DNA of 54,261 bases from Bacteroidota bacterium. GTDB taxonomy: Bacteria; Bacteroidota; Bacteroidia; JABEUT01. The notes under the pieces are model-generated. The model did not search any database. It saw only the letters and a list, made by a program, of their open reading frames with translations, and was not told the origin of the DNA. The stretch covers positions 1 through 54,261 of the forward strand of contig JABDGY010000009.1 of NCBI GenBank assembly GCA_013285805.1. The letters are read 5' to 3'. Shown here one piece after another: positions 36,465 to 45,202 of the stretch. A program made the translations under genes and the position numbers. The number at the start of each line of letters is the position of its first letter. The stretch's first letter is position 1.

Positions 36465-37493
36465 ATGTTAAAACAAGTTATCAATACCCATTTTATTTTA
36501 TCCGGCACTATCATCCTGTTGCTTGCATCGTGCAACAGTAACCCACTGAAAGTAGATGTATCAGGCGTAAAACTAGAGCCCGTAAAGGTCGACAGGATGG
36601 AGAAAGATATGTTCTCCATGTCGCCCGATAGTATTGGAAAGTATACTGCAATCCTTCAGCAAAAATATGGCAGATTTTATGCTTTTTTTGTGACCGGGGT
36701 TATTAACGATGGCGGCATAATGGATTCTACATACGCCTATAGCCTTAAGCGCTTTATAACCGATAAGGATATGCATTCAGCTTACGATACCTGCGAAAAA
36801 ATGTACCCTGATATGTCATTCCTTGAAAAAGGGGTTACAGATGTCTTCAAACACTTTAAATATTATTTCCCTGACAAGCCTTTGCCAAGAGTAGTTACTG
36901 CTATGAGCGGCTTCAACTATGCATTAGTTTACCAGGACAGCACCCTTGCCATATCGCTTGATATGTACCTGGGTAAGAAATCGGGGTTTTATAAAATGCT
37001 GCGTTTCCCTGAATATAAAATCATGCATATGAATAAAGATTATATGCTTAGTGATGCGGTTTACTGCTGGCTGGAAAGTACTTTTAAACCTAATGAAGAT
37101 AAAAACGATATGCTGGCGCAAATAACCCACGAAGGAAAAATAATGTACCTGATGGATGCCTTAATGCCGGAGCTTGATGATACCATTAAAATGCGTTACA
37201 CAGAAAAGCAGCTGGAATGGAACAAGGCAAATGAATTTAACGTTTGGGCACATATCATCCAGGAGAAATTGCTTTTTTCAACTAACCAGAACGATATTTT
37301 AAAATATACCGACGACGGGCCATTCAATACCGCTATTAATCACGATTGCCCTGCCCGCGATGGTAACTGGTATGGCTGGCAGATAGTGCGCAGCTTTATG
37401 AAACACAACCGCCATGAAACCATTCCCCAGTTAATGGCAGAAACAAATGCCGACGCTATTCTTAAGCAATCGGGGTATAAGCCAAGTAAGTAA
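36465..37493 (+). CDS. gldB: Gliding motility lipoprotein GldB
   Basis: 342 residues. Lipoprotein signal ending IILLLASC with NSN after the Cys. The body shows GldB features: VKVDRMEKDMFSMSPDSI, LQQKYGRFYAFFVTGVI, MSGFNYALVYQDSTLAISLDMYLG, PEYKIMHMNKDYMLSDAV, and the end NWYGWQIVRSFMKHN. GldB is an essential lipoprotein for gliding in Flavobacterium and is conserved more widely in Bacteroidota, including non-gliders; the MLAQITHEGKIMYLMDALMP segment recalls the HExxH-like region of its DUF2268-type fold but lacks a full zinc motif. Only 14 bases after the acyltransferase stop. Confidence 0.88.
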   Translation: MLKQVINTHFILSGTIILLLASCNSNPLKVDVSGVKLEPVKVDRMEKDMFSMSPDSIGKYTAILQQKYGRFYAFFVTGVINDGGIMDSTYAYSLKRFITDKDMHSAYDTCEKMYPDMSFLEKGVTDVFKHFKYYFPDKPLPRVVTAMSGFNYALVYQDSTLAISLDMYLGKKSGFYKMLRFPEYKIMHMNKDYMLSDAVYCWLESTFKPNEDKNDMLAQITHEGKIMYLMDALMPELDDTIKMRYTEKQLEWNKANEFNVWAHIIQEKLLFSTNQNDILKYTDDGPFNTAINHDCPARDGNWYGWQIVRSFMKHNRHETIPQLMAETNADAILKQSGYKPSK

Positions 37494-40340
37494 TTAGTTT
37501 ATTGCGTGGGTATAGAAATTGGCCTTAATAAGGTCTTGCAATAACATGCGCTGGCCTTTATACTCCGCTGTTATCCATGCGTCGTTCGTGCCTTTGCCTT
37601 TAATGCGCTGCCTGAATATTTCGGCCAGTTTAAGTTGTTTAAATTCACCCATGGTAAACCTGGTAATGCCATCGGGGTAATTCTTCACTAACGGAGGAGG
37701 AGGCACAAAGCTTAACAGGTTTTTGTACTTATAATTTTCCGGGTGGCGGTAGGCTCCTATCTGCACCCTGAAAACTAATCCTTCAATACATACGCTGCCT
37801 GCCATATCAATAAGTTTGGCATATACTGTCGGGTCATTCAGGTCCTTATCGGCAAAGTATGAAAAGTCTTGCGGAGGTCCGGGGTCGCAATCGTTAGAAG
37901 CAAAAAACTGCTGCACAGGTTTCGGCTGCTGATTAAAGTAAAAAACCATAACCAGTGAATTGGCTGCAGCCGGCTCTTTCGCTATAACATCATTCTTAAA
38001 TTTCTGTGCGTCTGAAAGGCTTTTGAAATTACCTATGTAATAGTGCGTGGTACCGTCTGACATTTTCTCGCTTGTAATGTTGCCATACTTGCTAAGGTAC
38101 CCGAGCTTAAACTGTGTGGTATCGGTATAACTTCCAAGCTCAAGCTTGTATGTAAGTCCATCGACTTTTACATTTCCGTAGTCCTGTGTAATTTTACTCG
38201 AATCGATAACACCATTGGTATTTCCCTGATTTTTATCTTTTGTATTAAGGCTCACAATAGATGTTGATGTTACTACCTTTTCAGCCGTGTCAGGAATATA
38301 ATTTTCCCTGTCCTGTGTATATTCCTGTATATAAAACTGGCTAATCTGTTGGCGTTTGCCGTTATTATCAACCGTCACATTCAGCCTGTTTTTCATGCTG
38401 CTGTCCTTACTTATTACTTTATACTTCAGCACCTCGGCATCTAACAAGGTTTTTGAAGGGCCAACATAGAACACCGTATTTCCATACTGGTCAACTTTGC
38501 TCATAATTTGTCCTATTCCCCTGAACTTAGTAGAATCGAAATCAGCTGGGTTCTGGTAAGTTCCCAGTTCAACATTATAGGTAATTCCGGCTGAATCCTT
38601 GGTACCATATTCATTTAAAATGCGCTGGTAAACCTTTGCTTCATAAACGTCAATCTTCTGGTCGGCCTTATATTCAGATACCTGTTGGTTAACACTTTCC
38701 TGCAATGCATTTGAGGTGTCTGATACTGTTATGTTATGTTCTTTGCGGTATTCGGGCGTATACAGGTGTATATCTTCCTGAACCTTTACAAAAGTTGTAA
38801 GCGAATCTACATCAAGGTATTCAATATGCGGATTGGCGCCCTGCACTTCAATAGCAATTTTATATTTCGAACCCGGGGTAAGCGCAATTATATATTTGCC
38901 TGTCTCAGTATTCGACCTGTAACTGCCCACCTGGCTGCTGTCTTTAGTATTTGTAACGGTTAAATTTGCACCAACCGGTTTTTCATCAGCCGTTACCACA
39001 CCAACAGTAAGCGCCAACACCGGCCTTGCGCCATGTGTACCGGGTGTTACACTATATAAGTCCTGCTGCCCGTAACCGCCCTTGCGGTTCGATGAAAAAT
39101 ATCCGCGTGAGCCATCGGCATTCAATACATAATAACGGTCGTCATCGGGAGAGTTAATGGGGTAACCAAGGTTTATAGGAATGCTCCAGGTGCTGTCGGC
39201 CAAATTGAGTGTAGAATAGAAAATATCGCTTCCACCCATACTATTCCACCCTTCTGAGCTGAAAAACAGGGTGACTCCGTCAGGGTGTATAAATGGTGCA
39301 TCTTCATCAAGCTCGGTGTTAATATTCTTACCTAAATTTTTCGGTGGACCCCAGCTGCCGTCGGTTTGCTTACGCGATACCCATATATCTCTACCACCAA
39401 AACCTCCCGGCCGCTCACTGGCAAAATAAAGTGTCTTGCCATCTGAAGTCAGTGAACAGCTTCCTTCCCAGAAAGGCGTGTTAATATTAGGCCCCAATGG
39501 AACCGGTTTGGACCATTTATACCCATCCAATGTACTTACAAAAATATCTCCGCCATTATGTTCATTACTGTTGAATGTAAACAGTTGCTGCCCGTCGGTT
39601 GATATAGCTATACTGGCATCATTTGCTTTGGTATTAAGCTCTGCTATAGGTTCGGGGGCCAGCCAGTTATCGCCCAGTTTGTGCGATATAAAAATATCTT
39701 CATAATACTCCCCATTGGTATCGGCCCTGAATTTATCATTCATAAGCCCGCCCGTACTAAGCGGCCCCCTGTATGTATAAATCAGTTCCGACTCATCGGC
39801 TGTAATTACGGGCGCATATTCCGATGCAGAAGTATTAATTCCCGGCCCGAGGTTCCTTATATAGGCTCTCACGGGGTGTGATACCAGCTCCTTGGCATTT
39901 ATACAATACTTTATATAGTTCAGTGCCGAGCGCTTCTTTTCTTCAGAAGGGTGGCCCGCAAGGTATTTTTTAAATACCGTAATAGCTGTATCGAACTTAA
40001 AGTTTATGTGGTAGGCCCGTCCCAGGTAATATTGTATATCTTTTACGTCAGCATCTTCATCATATACCTTTTCAAGGAATGTAATCGACTTTTCCTTTTC
40101 GTCGGTGTATATATAACAAATGCCTGCCCGGTACCAGTAATATTCCTCGGCAGAATCGAGTTTAATTAGTTTCAGGTAAAGGGGCAGCGCCCTGTAGTAG
40201 TTACCTTCCGAAAAGAGGTACTCCGCATCAGCGCCGTATATTTCTATTTCCTTTTTTTCTTTGCCCGACATCTTCTTTTCCTGGGCGTAAGCCGACAAGA
40301 ACACCAATACGGCGGGTATCAGAAGGAGTACTTTCCTCAT
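37494..40340 (-). CDS. PorE-like envelope protein: TPR, PD40 propeller, regulatory beta-sandwich and three SPOR-like repeats
   Basis: 948 residues from ATG at 40340 (MRKVLLLIPAVLVFLSAYAQ, a signal peptide). In order: TPR helices (GNYYRALPLYLKLIKLDSAEEY ... about 35-145), a WD40-like PD40 propeller (about 165-430, repeats such as GKTLYFASERPGGFGGRDIW, GVTLFFSSEGWNSMGGSDI), a CarboxypepD_reg-like domain (about 440-520), then a C-terminal half with three SPOR-like units beginning YNVELGTYQNP, YKLELGSYTD and FRVQIGAYRHP. T9SS PorE and relatives have TPR-PD40-CRD followed by OmpA; here no OmpA domain is seen. Stop codon abuts the gldB stop. Likely T9SS or gliding accessory. Confidence 0.82.
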   Translation of the reverse strand: MRKVLLLIPAVLVFLSAYAQEKKMSGKEKKEIEIYGADAEYLFSEGNYYRALPLYLKLIKLDSAEEYYWYRAGICYIYTDEKEKSITFLEKVYDEDADVKDIQYYLGRAYHINFKFDTAITVFKKYLAGHPSEEKKRSALNYIKYCINAKELVSHPVRAYIRNLGPGINTSASEYAPVITADESELIYTYRGPLSTGGLMNDKFRADTNGEYYEDIFISHKLGDNWLAPEPIAELNTKANDASIAISTDGQQLFTFNSNEHNGGDIFVSTLDGYKWSKPVPLGPNINTPFWEGSCSLTSDGKTLYFASERPGGFGGRDIWVSRKQTDGSWGPPKNLGKNINTELDEDAPFIHPDGVTLFFSSEGWNSMGGSDIFYSTLNLADSTWSIPINLGYPINSPDDDRYYVLNADGSRGYFSSNRKGGYGQQDLYSVTPGTHGARPVLALTVGVVTADEKPVGANLTVTNTKDSSQVGSYRSNTETGKYIIALTPGSKYKIAIEVQGANPHIEYLDVDSLTTFVKVQEDIHLYTPEYRKEHNITVSDTSNALQESVNQQVSEYKADQKIDVYEAKVYQRILNEYGTKDSAGITYNVELGTYQNPADFDSTKFRGIGQIMSKVDQYGNTVFYVGPSKTLLDAEVLKYKVISKDSSMKNRLNVTVDNNGKRQQISQFYIQEYTQDRENYIPDTAEKVVTSTSIVSLNTKDKNQGNTNGVIDSSKITQDYGNVKVDGLTYKLELGSYTDTTQFKLGYLSKYGNITSEKMSDGTTHYYIGNFKSLSDAQKFKNDVIAKEPAAANSLVMVFYFNQQPKPVQQFFASNDCDPGPPQDFSYFADKDLNDPTVYAKLIDMAGSVCIEGLVFRVQIGAYRHPENYKYKNLLSFVPPPPLVKNYPDGITRFTMGEFKQLKLAEIFRQRIKGKGTNDAWITAEYKGQRMLLQDLIKANFYTHAIN

Positions 40341-40449
40341 ATTGGAATACAAAATTCCGTTAATAGAGGCATCAGTTAACTACCGCTCATTCAAGGTTTT
40401 GAACACCATAACGTTGAAAAGCCTATATTTATAGTCATAAAAACCGCAT

Positions 40450-41088
40450 ATGAATTTCTTTTCCGATGCCCTTGAAAATTATATAGAGGCACACACCAAA
40501 CCCGAGCCTGAAGTCTTGAAAAAACTGAGCCGCGAAACCCATGCGCATGTGTTAATGCCGCAAATGCTTTCGGGCCACCTGCAAGGACGGTTTTTAAAAA
40601 TGCTCACCGGCATGATACAACCTGTACATGTATTGGAAATAGGCACTTTTACGGGTTATTCAGGCATAAGTATTGCAGAAGGATTACCCGAAAAAGCAAC
40701 CCTGCATACTATTGATATAAATGATGAGTTATTACCAATGGTGAAGAAATATATTAAAGAGGCGGGCATGGAAAAAAAGATAAAAACATATACAGGAAAC
40801 GCGCTGGAAATAATACCCACACTCAACTACACTTTCGACATGGTTTTTATTGACGCCGATAAAAGGAATTATTCCGGTTATTACGACCTTGTTTTCGATA
40901 AAATTCGTGTGGGCGGATATATAATTGCCGATAATGTGCTATGGAGCGGCAAAGTAGTAGAAGACAAAAAAGATGCCGATACCAAAAGCATAATGGCTTA
41001 TAACGATAAAATAACTGCCGATAAAAGAGTAGAGAATGTACTTGTTCCTATCAGGGATGGATTGATGATAGCCAGAAAAATTAAATAA
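40450..41088 (+). CDS. O-methyltransferase (family 3, SAM-dependent)
   Basis: 212 residues, cytosolic. LEIGTFTGYSGISIAEGLPE is the SAM-binding motif I, TIDINDELLPMVKKY the acidic strand 2, FDMVFIDADKRNYSGYYDLV the metal/catalytic block and YIIADNVLWSGKV the strand 4-5 region. This fits bacterial catechol/caffeoyl-CoA-type O-methyltransferases, some of which act on tRNA hydroxyuridine (TrmR); the acceptor is not known. The OmpA gene follows after 7 bases. Confidence 0.92.
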   Translation: MNFFSDALENYIEAHTKPEPEVLKKLSRETHAHVLMPQMLSGHLQGRFLKMLTGMIQPVHVLEIGTFTGYSGISIAEGLPEKATLHTIDINDELLPMVKKYIKEAGMEKKIKTYTGNALEIIPTLNYTFDMVFIDADKRNYSGYYDLVFDKIRVGGYIIADNVLWSGKVVEDKKDADTKSIMAYNDKITADKRVENVLVPIRDGLMIARKIK

Positions 41089-41095
41089 TTGCACC

Positions 41096-41791
41096 ATGAG
41101 AAAAATAATGTTCGCTACAATTGCCTTATTTACCTTTTCGGTAAATGCAATGTGCCAGCAATTACAACCAACAGACAGTGATGCATTGGTAAAAGTTGCT
41201 GTTGTTAGTTTTGAAAATAAACCAATGCCTGGTGAAAAGGTTTCACTGCAATCGTTAAAGACGCAGAAAATGTATTCAGGCATAACCAATGCCAGCGGAA
41301 AGTTTCAATTGCTTTTACCTAAAAACTGCGATTATAAAATATTCTATAAGGAATTCACAGCCAATGCTGACTATAAGCAGAACCTTTCTATTCCTCCTGC
41401 CGAAAACCAGATGCTCACGTTTAATTTCACCATTCGCGTGGAACTGCCTAAAACATTCACCCTGAAAAATGTGTTTTTCGATAGTGGCAATGCAACATTG
41501 AAAAAGGAATCGGATAAAGAATTGGATGAACTGGTTGATTTTATGAAACACCAACCCACCATGATTATTGAAGTGGCTGGTTATACCGATAATGTGGGCA
41601 CCGACGATGCCAATATGAAGCTATCGCAGCAGAGGGCCGAATCGGTGAGAAATTACCTGGTGAGTAAAGGTGTGTCGGCTGATAAAGTGCAGGCTAAAGG
41701 GTATGGCTCGTCAACACCAATTGCAAGTAACGACACCCCGGAAGGCAAGCAGCAGAACCGCCGCACCGAAATACATATTATTAAGAATTAA
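41096..41791 (+). CDS. OmpA-family protein
   Basis: 231 residues. Signal peptide MRKIMFATIALFTFSVNAMC. The N-terminal domain (about 28-115) is a regulatory-like beta-sandwich (VKVAVVSFENKPMPGEKVSLQS ... GITNASGKFQLLLP). The C-terminal OmpA domain, from NVFFDSGNATLKKESDKEL through IIEVAGYTDNVGTDDANMKLSQQRAESVRNYL to GSSTPIASNDTPEGKQQNRRTEI, has the Asp and Arg that bind the peptidoglycan stem peptide. No lipobox is clear (Cys in NAMCQQ is possible). Its stop overlaps the convergent response regulator stop by 3-4 bases. Confidence 0.93.
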   Translation: MRKIMFATIALFTFSVNAMCQQLQPTDSDALVKVAVVSFENKPMPGEKVSLQSLKTQKMYSGITNASGKFQLLLPKNCDYKIFYKEFTANADYKQNLSIPPAENQMLTFNFTIRVELPKTFTLKNVFFDSGNATLKKESDKELDELVDFMKHQPTMIIEVAGYTDNVGTDDANMKLSQQRAESVRNYLVSKGVSADKVQAKGYGSSTPIASNDTPEGKQQNRRTEIHIIKN

Positions 41792-42480
41792 TTGGCCGTA
41801 AACTTATATCCTACTCCCCTAATAGAATGAAAGTAGCGGGGGTTTTTAGGGTCTTCTTCGAAATATTTACGGAAACTCACTATATAGTTATCTACCGTAC
41901 GGGTAGAAGGAATGGTTTCGTAACCCCACACCTTTTCAAGTATTAAATCTCTGGGAACCACCTCATTAGTATGTTCAATGAGTAACTTCAGCAACTCTAC
42001 TTCACGTTTACTAAGCTGATGCTTGATACCCCTTGCTGTTTGTATTTCGTAATTCAGGAAATTGATAGTATTTCCCCCGAAAGCATATTCTTCCTTTTCT
42101 TTCTCCGGTAAAGCAGACGACCTTCTTAATAATGCCTTCACGCGCAACAGAAGCTCCTCTAAATGAAAGGGCTTAACCAGGTAGTCATCAGCTCCTAATT
42201 TCAAGCCATTTATTCTATCTTCAGCATCGCCGCGGGCGGTAAGAAAAAGTATAGGGGTATGCTTATCTACCTTGCGTATATTCCTGCATAATTCGAAGCC
42301 ATCCATACCCGGCAGCATAACGTCTAATATTATTAGTGAATACCGGGGGCCGCTGAACTTCTGCCAGGCCGTTTCACCATTGTCGAATGCAGTTACAGCA
42401 TAACCCTCCATTTCAAGATTTAACTTTATGACGGACAAAAGGTTCTTTTCGTCTTCAATAAGTAGTAATGAATCTGTCAT
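41788..42480 (-). CDS. OmpR-family response regulator
   Basis: 230 residues from ATG at 42480; the frame could extend 3 codons to a TTG. Receiver domain: LLLIEDEKNLLSVIK (acidic pocket), phosphoacceptor Asp53 in IILDVMLPGMDGF, LTARGD and LVKPFHLEEL (Lys). Winged-helix output domain: INFLNYEIQTARG, LSKREVELLKLLIEHTNEVV, RDLILEKVWGYE, SRTVDNYIVSFRKYFEEDP and IRGVGYKF. No histidine kinase is adjacent, so this is an orphan regulator within the window. Confidence 0.95.
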   Translation of the reverse strand: MTDSLLLIEDEKNLLSVIKLNLEMEGYAVTAFDNGETAWQKFSGPRYSLIILDVMLPGMDGFELCRNIRKVDKHTPILFLTARGDAEDRINGLKLGADDYLVKPFHLEELLLRVKALLRRSSALPEKEKEEYAFGGNTINFLNYEIQTARGIKHQLSKREVELLKLLIEHTNEVVPRDLILEKVWGYETIPSTRTVDNYIVSFRKYFEEDPKNPRYFHSIRGVGYKFTAN

Positions 42481-42594
42481 ATGCTTCAATTAATAAAAAA
42501 TCACCCATCCGGCATTTGGAATTCTCAAAATTATTCTTCATCTTTGTTTAGAGAATATTTTTAAAACATAATTAAAACTAATAATTTCTTTGTT

Positions 42595-42753
42595 ATGAGA
42601 AACAAATTACTCACCCTTGCAACCTGCATACTTTTATTACAAACTGCAGCCTTTTCACAAAACTCTCCGACAACAGCCAAGGTTAACGCGCCTAAAAAGG
42701 CAGTAAAGGCTCCTATGGCCCAGCAGTCACCTAAGAAGAGCGTTAAGAAATAG
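42595..42753 (+). CDS. Tiny secreted basic peptide
   Basis: 52 residues: signal peptide MRNKLLTLATCILLLQTAAFS, then QNSPTTAKVNAPKKAVKAPM and a Lys-ending tail SPKKSVKK. The mature about 30 residues carry nine Lys and no acidic residue. It is 53 bases upstream of the C10 peptidase on the same strand. In composition it resembles the 67-residue peptide at 32257 (signal plus Lys/Pro/Ala/Thr tail), though the sequences are not clearly homologous. I read it as a real gene because of the clean signal peptide and codon pattern. Confidence 0.65.
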   Translation: MRNKLLTLATCILLLQTAAFSQNSPTTAKVNAPKKAVKAPMAQQSPKKSVKK

Positions 42754-42805
42754 ATTTTACCCGAACTTTAAACAGAATAAAAAAATAAATTTTAAACCAA
42801 CCGTT

Positions 42806-45136
42806 ATGAGAAAACTTACCTTATTAATTGTTGCAATTTTTGCAGGCCTTAGTATGGCTAATGCGGGGGTTGTTTCGCAAAACACGGCTCAAACCGTGGC
42901 AACCAATTTATACACCCAGACTTTTGGCACAGCTGTAAAAAGCATAACACTTGCCTATACCGAAAGAGATGCATCAGGTGTTGTATCTTATTATGCGTTT
43001 GATATTAATTCACCTGACGGCGGTTTTGTAATTGTATCTGCTGAAGATGCAGGACGCCCTATTATCGGGTACTCCAATACAAGCCACTATTTTGTGCCTG
43101 CACCAGGTACTAATATAGAGTTCTGGATGAACAAGCGCAATGCTGAAATTGCTACCATACGTTCACTCAGGCTAATAGCTACACCGGATATTAAAAACGA
43201 ATGGACTGCCTACATTAATAATACAGTTCCTACCACTAACAGGGCAACCCACAAAGTACTGGCTAACCCCTTCCCTTCGAGTACCGCCTATCTTGTTAAA
43301 AGTACCTGGGACCAACAGTATCCTCCCTATCCTTACAATTACTTCTGCCCACCAACAACTACAGGTTCAACTGCTTCAACCCAGTCGGTAACCGGTTGCG
43401 TCGCAACAGCCATGGCCCAAATTATGAGGTACTGGAGCTACCCGCCTAAAGGCACTAGCTCAAGTTCTTATTGTGATTGCACTTCTGGTGGTTTTACTGA
43501 AAATTATGGCACATTATCGGCAAATTATGCTTCGCATAGTTACAACTGGTCTGCCATGTCCCTTACCCCATCTTCAACCAGCGCGGTAAATACTTCCGAT
43601 ACAGATATAGCAAGGGTTATGTCAGATGCAGGTATCAGCGTGCAAATGGATTACAGCCCTTCAGGCAGCGGCGCTTATGTTATTACATCAGAGAAAGCGG
43701 TATGCGCACAGGCTTCGTACACCAAATATTTCGGGTATTCAACAAAAATTATTGATGGGTTAAATGCATTTGCCAATGCCACCACATGGCAGGATACACT
43801 GGAAACCGAACTTAACCACAGCCGACCCATACAATATTTTGGAACAGACCCTTCAGCAGGTGGCCACACATGGGTTTGCGACGGCTTCAACTCAAGCAAC
43901 GACTTCCATATGAACTGGGGATGGAGTGGTTCCAGTGACGGATGGTACGCTCTTAATAACCTTGCCCCAACGGGTAGCGGAGATGATTTCAGCACCAGCC
44001 TAGGTGCCCTTATTGGTATTACACCTCCTCCACTGGCTCCGGTAGCTGATTTCACTGCTAACGTTACAACCATACCGGTAGGTACAACTGTTAACTTTAC
44101 CGACCTTTCTACCGGTTTCCCAACCTCATGGGCTTGGACCTTTACAGGTGCAGTTACTACAACTTCAACAGCGCAGAACCCTGCTAATATTAAATACAAT
44201 ACCGTTGGCAAATACGCCGTTAGCCTTAAAGTAACAAACAGCGCAGGTACCAATACTGCAAGCAAAACAGCCTACATTAATGTAGTGAACGGTAATGCAT
44301 GCGATACATTAAGCAACCTGCCTGCCAGTCCTTACCTTACTTACTATAGCACAGGCAACGGTTTTGTAAGTGGCTGTTACGGAGACACCGTTCAAAAGGA
44401 AGCTGAGTATTTCTCATCTGCTCCTCCTGCCGGTTACACTATTGGCCAGGTGTATGTTTTCTTTGGCAAGTCTTCATCTAAAACAGTAGGAAGAACTGTT
44501 AACGTTGATATATGGGATAATACCGGTACGGGTGGTGCCCCTGGCGCAGTAAAAGCTACTAAAGCAATTACGTTAAGCTCTATAGTTGACACTGTACCAA
44601 CACTGGTTACATTTACCTCACCGGTTACTATCACTACGCCTTATTACGTTGGTGTTGATTTCACCCTTGAGGCTACCAATTATAAAACCGACACGGTTGT
44701 AATTATTACCGATACTAACAACGATGGAGGAAACCCTAACACAGCATGGCAATATGATGTTGCGGCCAAATATTCCATAAACGGCTGGTACCAGGTTTCA
44801 GCCATATGGAACCTTAATATATCAAATGCTATCTGGCCTGTACTTTGTTCCGATCCTACTTCAACATTCGATTACGACCTTGAGTCGGGTGTAAAACTTT
44901 ACCCTAACCCTACCAGTGGTATTGTAAACGCTGAGTTTTCACTTGATTCGCCAAGCGATGTAAATGTGGAAGTTTATAATATGCTGGGACAATTGGTACA
45001 ACAGGCTCATTGGGGCAATGTATCTAACTCAACCTATACCATAAATTTAACGGGCCAGCCTACAGGCATGTATTTTGTTAAGATGGTATCTGATAAGTCT
45101 ACCATTACAAAGAAGATAATGCTGAATAACAGGTAA
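42806..45136 (+). CDS. Secreted C10 family (streptopain-like) cysteine peptidase with PKD domain and T9SS tail
   Basis: 776 residues. Signal peptide MRKLTLLIVAIFAGLSMANA; an inhibitory Spi-like propeptide (about 21-150: YYAFDINSPDGGFVIVSAED, GYSNTSHY); then the mature C10 domain with STWDQQYPPYPYNYFCP, the catalytic Cys198 in VTGCVATAMAQIMRYW and His354 in GGHTWVCDGF, plus HMNWGWSGSSDGWYAL. A PKD domain follows (about 412-495), then a beta-sandwich like those of T9SS peptidases, and a Por_Sec_tail (VKLYPNPTSGIVNAEF ... GMYFVKMVSDKSTITKKIML). Secreted zymogen that digests protein; relatives include streptopain and interpain. Confidence 0.93.
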   Translation: MRKLTLLIVAIFAGLSMANAGVVSQNTAQTVATNLYTQTFGTAVKSITLAYTERDASGVVSYYAFDINSPDGGFVIVSAEDAGRPIIGYSNTSHYFVPAPGTNIEFWMNKRNAEIATIRSLRLIATPDIKNEWTAYINNTVPTTNRATHKVLANPFPSSTAYLVKSTWDQQYPPYPYNYFCPPTTTGSTASTQSVTGCVATAMAQIMRYWSYPPKGTSSSSYCDCTSGGFTENYGTLSANYASHSYNWSAMSLTPSSTSAVNTSDTDIARVMSDAGISVQMDYSPSGSGAYVITSEKAVCAQASYTKYFGYSTKIIDGLNAFANATTWQDTLETELNHSRPIQYFGTDPSAGGHTWVCDGFNSSNDFHMNWGWSGSSDGWYALNNLAPTGSGDDFSTSLGALIGITPPPLAPVADFTANVTTIPVGTTVNFTDLSTGFPTSWAWTFTGAVTTTSTAQNPANIKYNTVGKYAVSLKVTNSAGTNTASKTAYINVVNGNACDTLSNLPASPYLTYYSTGNGFVSGCYGDTVQKEAEYFSSAPPAGYTIGQVYVFFGKSSSKTVGRTVNVDIWDNTGTGGAPGAVKATKAITLSSIVDTVPTLVTFTSPVTITTPYYVGVDFTLEATNYKTDTVVIITDTNNDGGNPNTAWQYDVAAKYSINGWYQVSAIWNLNISNAIWPVLCSDPTSTFDYDLESGVKLYPNPTSGIVNAEFSLDSPSDVNVEVYNMLGQLVQQAHWGNVSNSTYTINLTGQPTGMYFVKMVSDKSTITKKIMLNNR

Positions 45137-45157
45137 AAACTGTTTTACTTAATCTTG

Positions 45158-45187
45158 AATCCCGGCCCTGAAAAAGCCGGGATTTTT
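45158..45187 (+). terminator. Rho-independent terminator of the C10 peptidase gene
   Basis: Nine-base-pair stem AATCCCGGC / GCCGGGATT with loop CCTGAAAAA and a short T tail, 22 bases after the stop and 16 before the next start. Confidence 0.85.
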
Positions 45188-45190
45188 GCT

Positions 45191-45198
45191 TATATTTG
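45191..45198 (+). promoter_or_regulatory. Candidate -7 element (TATATTTG) for the M43 protease gene
   Basis: TATATTTG fits TAnnTTTG perfectly. It lies 3 bases after the terminator and 4 bases before the ATG at 45203, so any transcript would start at or next to the start codon. Confidence 0.5.
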
Positions 45199-45202
45199 TT
45201 AT

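Noticed and set aside
43675-44265. 196-residue open frame on the minus strand inside the C10 peptidase
   Set aside because: Antisense shadow of a well supported protease; Val/Ser-rich translation with no domain.
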